From: Blasia pusilla
Taxonomy: Eukaryota; Marchantiophyta; Marchantiopsida; Blasiales
Direction: 5' to 3'
Assembly: GCA_050084515.1 (NCBI GenBank)
Contig: CM114273.1
Location: forward strand, 24,180,001 to 24,244,000
Length of the DNA stretch: 64,000 nt
In this document: one piece after another, positions 59,944-64,000 of the stretch
How the letters are laid out: each line of letters begins with the position of its first letter
Numbering within the stretch: position 1 is the first letter of the stretch
Position numbers and translations under genes: made by a program
Notes under the pieces: generated by a model
Told to the model about the DNA's origin: nothing
What the model saw: the letters and a program-made list of their open reading frames with translations, nothing else
The model's database searches: none

Positions 59944-62869
59944 AGTGCCGTTCATCGGAAGAAGTCCACGACCAGAAAGGATTTGACGTAAAGCACAGCG
60001 GGATCATTTCACCGGAATTGGTTTGTCCCACCAACCTTTTTGCCGCAGAGGAACGGAAGCAGTGCAGTTGTTCCTCTGATTTCGACACCTTGTGCAGGCA
60101 AGGAGATCCTTTTCCCGACTCTTCTTGAGTCCAAGAGCGGATTGTGTTATCCAAAGGCAATGGTTATAAACCCTTATAAGGTCTGCTAGGAGACATGGGG
60201 TGATTTTCTCTGATCGATAGACCTACACCAATGTCCTTCATGTTCGCAGAGTCCCTTTCGCCGCTTGATTTGTACCGTATGCCGATTTTGATGGAGTCTA
60301 GGAATTCTTGTATGTAGGTCCAGGCAGTTGAGTACTCTCCGACACCTGGCTAGTCGACAAGAAAGTGTACAGGATTAGAGGGACGTTCAGATTCTACGAT
60401 GTCACTGTCGAATTGAATCCAAGTTTGTGCTCGGTTCTTTCACATAATGGGATCCGATCATTGCAGCGCCATTTTATAGCATTTTATCGCACTGAAAGGC
60501 AAATCTCGCCCTTTGGTAAGTCGTGGTGAAGTTCTTGAGGTTAGACATGCATAGATTTGATGGTAGCAAAGCATTACCGACGCGGTCAAGTTTCTCGAGT
60601 GCTTGATGAGTTGACAACGGAAGCTAGGCATGCTGTTGATGGGAAGATTTTAGACTGCCTTCTGCTGTGAATGAGCTGCCTGACAATGTGTGCTTGGCAC
60701 ATCACTGAGAACATTCTACAGTATGAGCGTGAGGGAATTGTGTTATCTCTAGGAGACTATCGGGAACTGCAGGCCATTAGTGCCTCGGAGCATTCTGAAT
60801 CGACTGGACGAGTGCATGAGGAAAGCAGGTTGAGAAGCCTTCGCGCAAACCTTACGCTCCCGGTGAGGTTTGTAAATGTAGAAACGTTTTCAGAATTGTG
60901 GCAGTGAGTCACAAGGAATGGAAAGTGAAATAGGTCTTTGGAGAGACTAGACCTCGCAAATGTCTGTCTGTTACTGACTTTGCACGAGGATTTGAGAAAG
61001 TTATTTCGGAAGGAGGTAAACTTTCCTCTTCACGCACAAGTGTGCGCACGTTCTCCCGCCGAATACGCGGGTTTGTGCATGATTCGGAACCCTAAACCCT
61101 TCGGCCCAAAACGCAATTATGAAATTAACTCCAAAACTAAACATCGCGACACTTCGAATTGTTACGGTAATTTAAGATGAGCAGGTGTTTACTTACTCTC
61201 TCGTACAGCAACCCAAACTTGGTTAGAGTAGAATTGGTTAAAACAGACACCATGGGCGACGAGAAGTTCCTAGCATGGAACAAATCTTGATCAGATTTGG
61301 AGGATGTTACCGTAGTAATGGGGCCACTTATGGCCGGACGATGGATTAGTCTGACAGGGATGCTAATCTATCTAATAATGGGCGACCCTACATGGCATAA
61401 TAATAGAATAATAAGACAAAGGAGAACATGGATGAATTTTGTTCCAGATTTTGTTCCTTATGTTAGATTATTGGACGAGTAAAACCAGTGCATGAGGGCT
61501 GAAGATTGGAATAAGAAAATACTCTAAATAATTGATGATAACTTATTTAATTCTTATCATGATGGGGGACATAATAAGACAATAATAATTTTTTAAGAAA
61601 GGTGAATTGCCGTCCCTTTTTTCATAGAAAGAGAATATTATGTTTAAATTTTATCGAAGGATGAACATACCTAGGTAAAAAGGATATTATTTAAATTTTA
61701 ATTGACGAATGGAATTAGTTAGAAAAGTGGATTTTATTGCTTTTCAAAAATTTAAGAAATTGAAATTATGTTTGAATTGTGAGAAGAAAACTATGATTAT
61801 TTAAAAGAATATCATGTAAATTCATGTTGAGAAAGCAAAATGAATTTGAATGAAAATGGGAAATGATTTCATTAATTGAAGTTGATTAATAATTTAGTTA
61901 ATGAATATTAGTTTGGTGGGTAGAGTGGAAAGGGAAGATTAAATATTATTCAAAATTTTGAGAAGGAATGAAATTATTTAAGGGAGTTGGATAATATCTT
62001 GAAACGAAATGCTAATATTCTTTTAAGATTTAAAAACTTGGAAATTATCCTTGAATTTTGAAATTAAAAATATTTTCATAGTATAAAAAATTTAATTTTG
62101 TGCGCAAACACAAGCATGCTAACTAGGTAGTGTACGATGGAAAACTCATTGTGAGTACAAAAAGAGGGGAAGTCAAAGAGTACATGAATTGGCCCGGAGA
62201 AAGAAAATAACAACCCAAATCGATTAAGTTCACCAATAGTAAAGACAATATGTAAAGACAGTATGTAGAGACATAGTTACTATTAAGTGGGCCTCTAATG
62301 CAGGTTTGAAAAACCCATTAGATTGGGTACTTTGCTTAGAGATTAATGAATAATGGACGAAGTTACCAAATAGCTCCAAAATTGAGACTCAAATGAATAA
62401 CGTTATGCCAAAACAAGGAAAGGGTGCCCACTTGTTTAGTTATGAGGGATCCATGAAAGTCCATTCCCACTTCTTTCGGTCTAAACATCATTAACCTCTC
62501 CTATGCCGCACAAGTCCAATAGTTGTTTTAGCAAGTTCAGGTTGTGGGAGAGGTCATATTATACAAGTTCTTGTTGGTAGTCATGGCATTAAAATTGTTT
62601 CCCCTGGTTGGTTAGGTTAGATTTTAGAAATTTTCTTTTCCCTCATAGTTGCTATTTCCGTATCTTATGGAAACACCAAGGCCAAATCTTGATCCCATAT
62701 AAGTGGCAACCAGTGTGCGGCCTTGAGAGGGGGAGGCCGTAATGAATTACTAAACACGTGTGAGATACACGTGGATAGTCTAAATGGCGAGAAAAAAAAA
62801 CTACGCTTATGTGTTGAGGCCATAAAGAGTAATGTGTAACTTGAGTGCAATGGAATACAAAACCCTTGT
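59944..62869. other. 3' flank of the trihelix gene, then AT-rich non-coding DNA
   Basis: 59944-61200 is of ordinary composition with short frames only, one at 60671-60907 without any recognised domain. From about 61490 the DNA is AT-rich. A near-duplicate GTAAAGACA-AT/GT-ATGTA occurs near 62238-62268. No gene is supported. Confidence 0.45.
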
Positions 62870-63560
62870 TGTCGTGCGCCTATTCCTCTTGAGCATCAAT
62901 CTCTAATGGTGCCGAAGCCTACGTTCAATATGACACGCTCTTACTGTTGATCTACACCTAAACACACTCAAGTTTTTCTGGTATGGTTCAATCAACCTTC
63001 CAACCTTAAAGAGTTATCAACTCGGCACTTCATCAATCTCAACCTTCCTAGCTAGTTTCTCACTTCCCAACACAGGCAAGTCTTCCGAGAATTGCGACAC
63101 TCTTTCTCGATAGTCTAGACACATAAAACGACGTTCGCATGCCTGACGGTACCAACTGTTTGATGGACCTTACATGAGCCTATAACCGAGACCCGATTAA
63201 ATGAGTTACGGGTTGTAATCCGAAAGTGGCCTCCGAAATCCACTCTATTGGATTTGGTTTAGGTTTCAAATTCCAACGCTAAACTCCCGATCCATTCCCT
63301 ACCCTTGGTTCGCCTCACGTTGCTCCGAAGTGGGATTCGAGTCCCAAGCACTCTTGGAGACCTTTCCCCTTACTAGTACTTCCGAGGTTCTCCATCTTTT
63401 CCTATCTATTGGGAAAAGAATCTCGGGCCCCTCTTTTTGCCCCTCAACTTAAATCTCTATATAGTTATTTTTGGGTAGTTTTGCATCTTTTTCTTGTGCG
63501 TTTTTAAAGATCTTTAGTGCATTGGAACCGGATTTGCATAAACTTTCAAACGCCATTAGA
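62870..63560 (+). repeat. LTR-like repeat family B, copy 3
   Basis: Starts TGTCGTGCGCCTATTCCTCT and aligns with copies 1 and 2 through the ACTCGGCACTTCATCAA-type and CTTACTAGTACTTCCGAGG landmarks. Similarity fades after about 63560 into AT-rich DNA that continues to the window end without a gene. Confidence 0.55.
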
Positions 63561-64000
63561 ATATAGAAATAGGATTTTTTAATCTTTTATTATGTCTTGA
63601 AAATATTTTATATACTCATTTATATTAGTATTTTAGGAAAGGATGGATTCTATGTGAGGAAATTTTCTTCTACATAAGATGACTGTTTAAAATAAAAGTG
63701 AAGGTGTTATGTAATAATAATATTAAGTAGGTAGAACATGAGTGCTAGGCATTGGTCTTGTTAACATATGTTGACAACAATGTTGGAAAAATCTGCATCT
63801 TTTCAATTTGGAAACAAATGATGTCTTTAAAAATATTCTAAATAAAGTCAAATCCTATAAAATGCAAGAGACATCTCATAATTCTACATCTATATTATTG
63901 TTGGAAAGTGCCATTTCATTTTGCAAAACTTCTCCTTTTGACACTTGGCACTTATAACCAATAAGATTATTCGAAATTAATTTAAAATAAGACTTGAGAA

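Noticed and set aside
61297-61482. LINE endonuclease fragment
   Set aside because: A short DPTWHNNR stretch recalls LINE endonucleases, but there is no catalytic residue pattern and no RT nearby.

Overview
The window looks like nuclear DNA of a land plant, probably not a flowering plant. It holds a MATH-BTB (BPM-type) gene with plant introns, a plant trihelix/Myb-like transcription factor gene, many decayed LTR retrotransposons, and retroelement-borne cytosine methyltransferase domains whose motif order is that of DNMT3 rather than DRM. DNMT3 is absent from flowering plants but present in mosses, lycophytes, ferns and conifers, so a lycophyte-, fern- or bryophyte-like genome is my best guess. 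I cannot name the species.

Layout. 1-1700: non-coding. 1721-6341: promoter, uORF-rich leader and four-exon BPM gene (adaptor of CUL3 ubiquitin ligases). 6350-12200: non-coding, CG-rich then AT-rich, with two copies of a hAT-type MITE. 12220-19275: remnants of an unusual Ty3/gypsy element, the best copy on the minus strand: protease, conserved linker, DNMT3-like C5-methyltransferase, reverse transcriptase/RNase H, integrase and a C-terminal PHD finger. 19267-24105: two unrecognised gene relics, one with a SWIM zinc-finger motif, plus a 201-bp (CT)n tract. 24870-27560: decayed Ty1/copia element. 28630-31500: non-coding repeats including an LTR-like family. 31530-43990: three more fragments of the DNMT-bearing Ty3/gypsy family (two on minus, one plus-strand LTR-leader-gag piece), one carrying a third MITE with perfect target-site duplications. 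44000-45030: a spliced-looking pseudogene fragment. 45229-52720: an unrecognised multi-exon gene relic, with a 66-67 bp tandem array, an intron and a foldback all built from one palindromic motif, GCAACCCGTC...GACGGGTTGC. 53544-54863: an ORF with a 12-residue-periodic QT motif resembling dynein light chain LC8 binding arrays. 56170-57600: another LTR-like copy with internal remnants. 58525-59943: trihelix gene with a perfect 21-bp hairpin in its leader. 59944-64000: mostly AT-rich non-coding DNA and a third LTR-like copy.

How the parts relate. Only the BPM and trihelix genes look intact; nearly everything else is mobile-element debris with stop codons mostly of the C-to-T or G-to-A type expected at methylated cytosines. 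The most notable system is the Ty3/gypsy family that combines a cytosine methyltransferase (chromatin writer) with a PHD finger (chromatin reader) on its integrase. Gag can be recovered from neighbouring copies, giving an inferred order gag-PR-linker-DNMT-RT-RNaseH-IN-PHD. The most puzzling non-coding signal is the palindromic repeat family, whose arms vary together in several copies.
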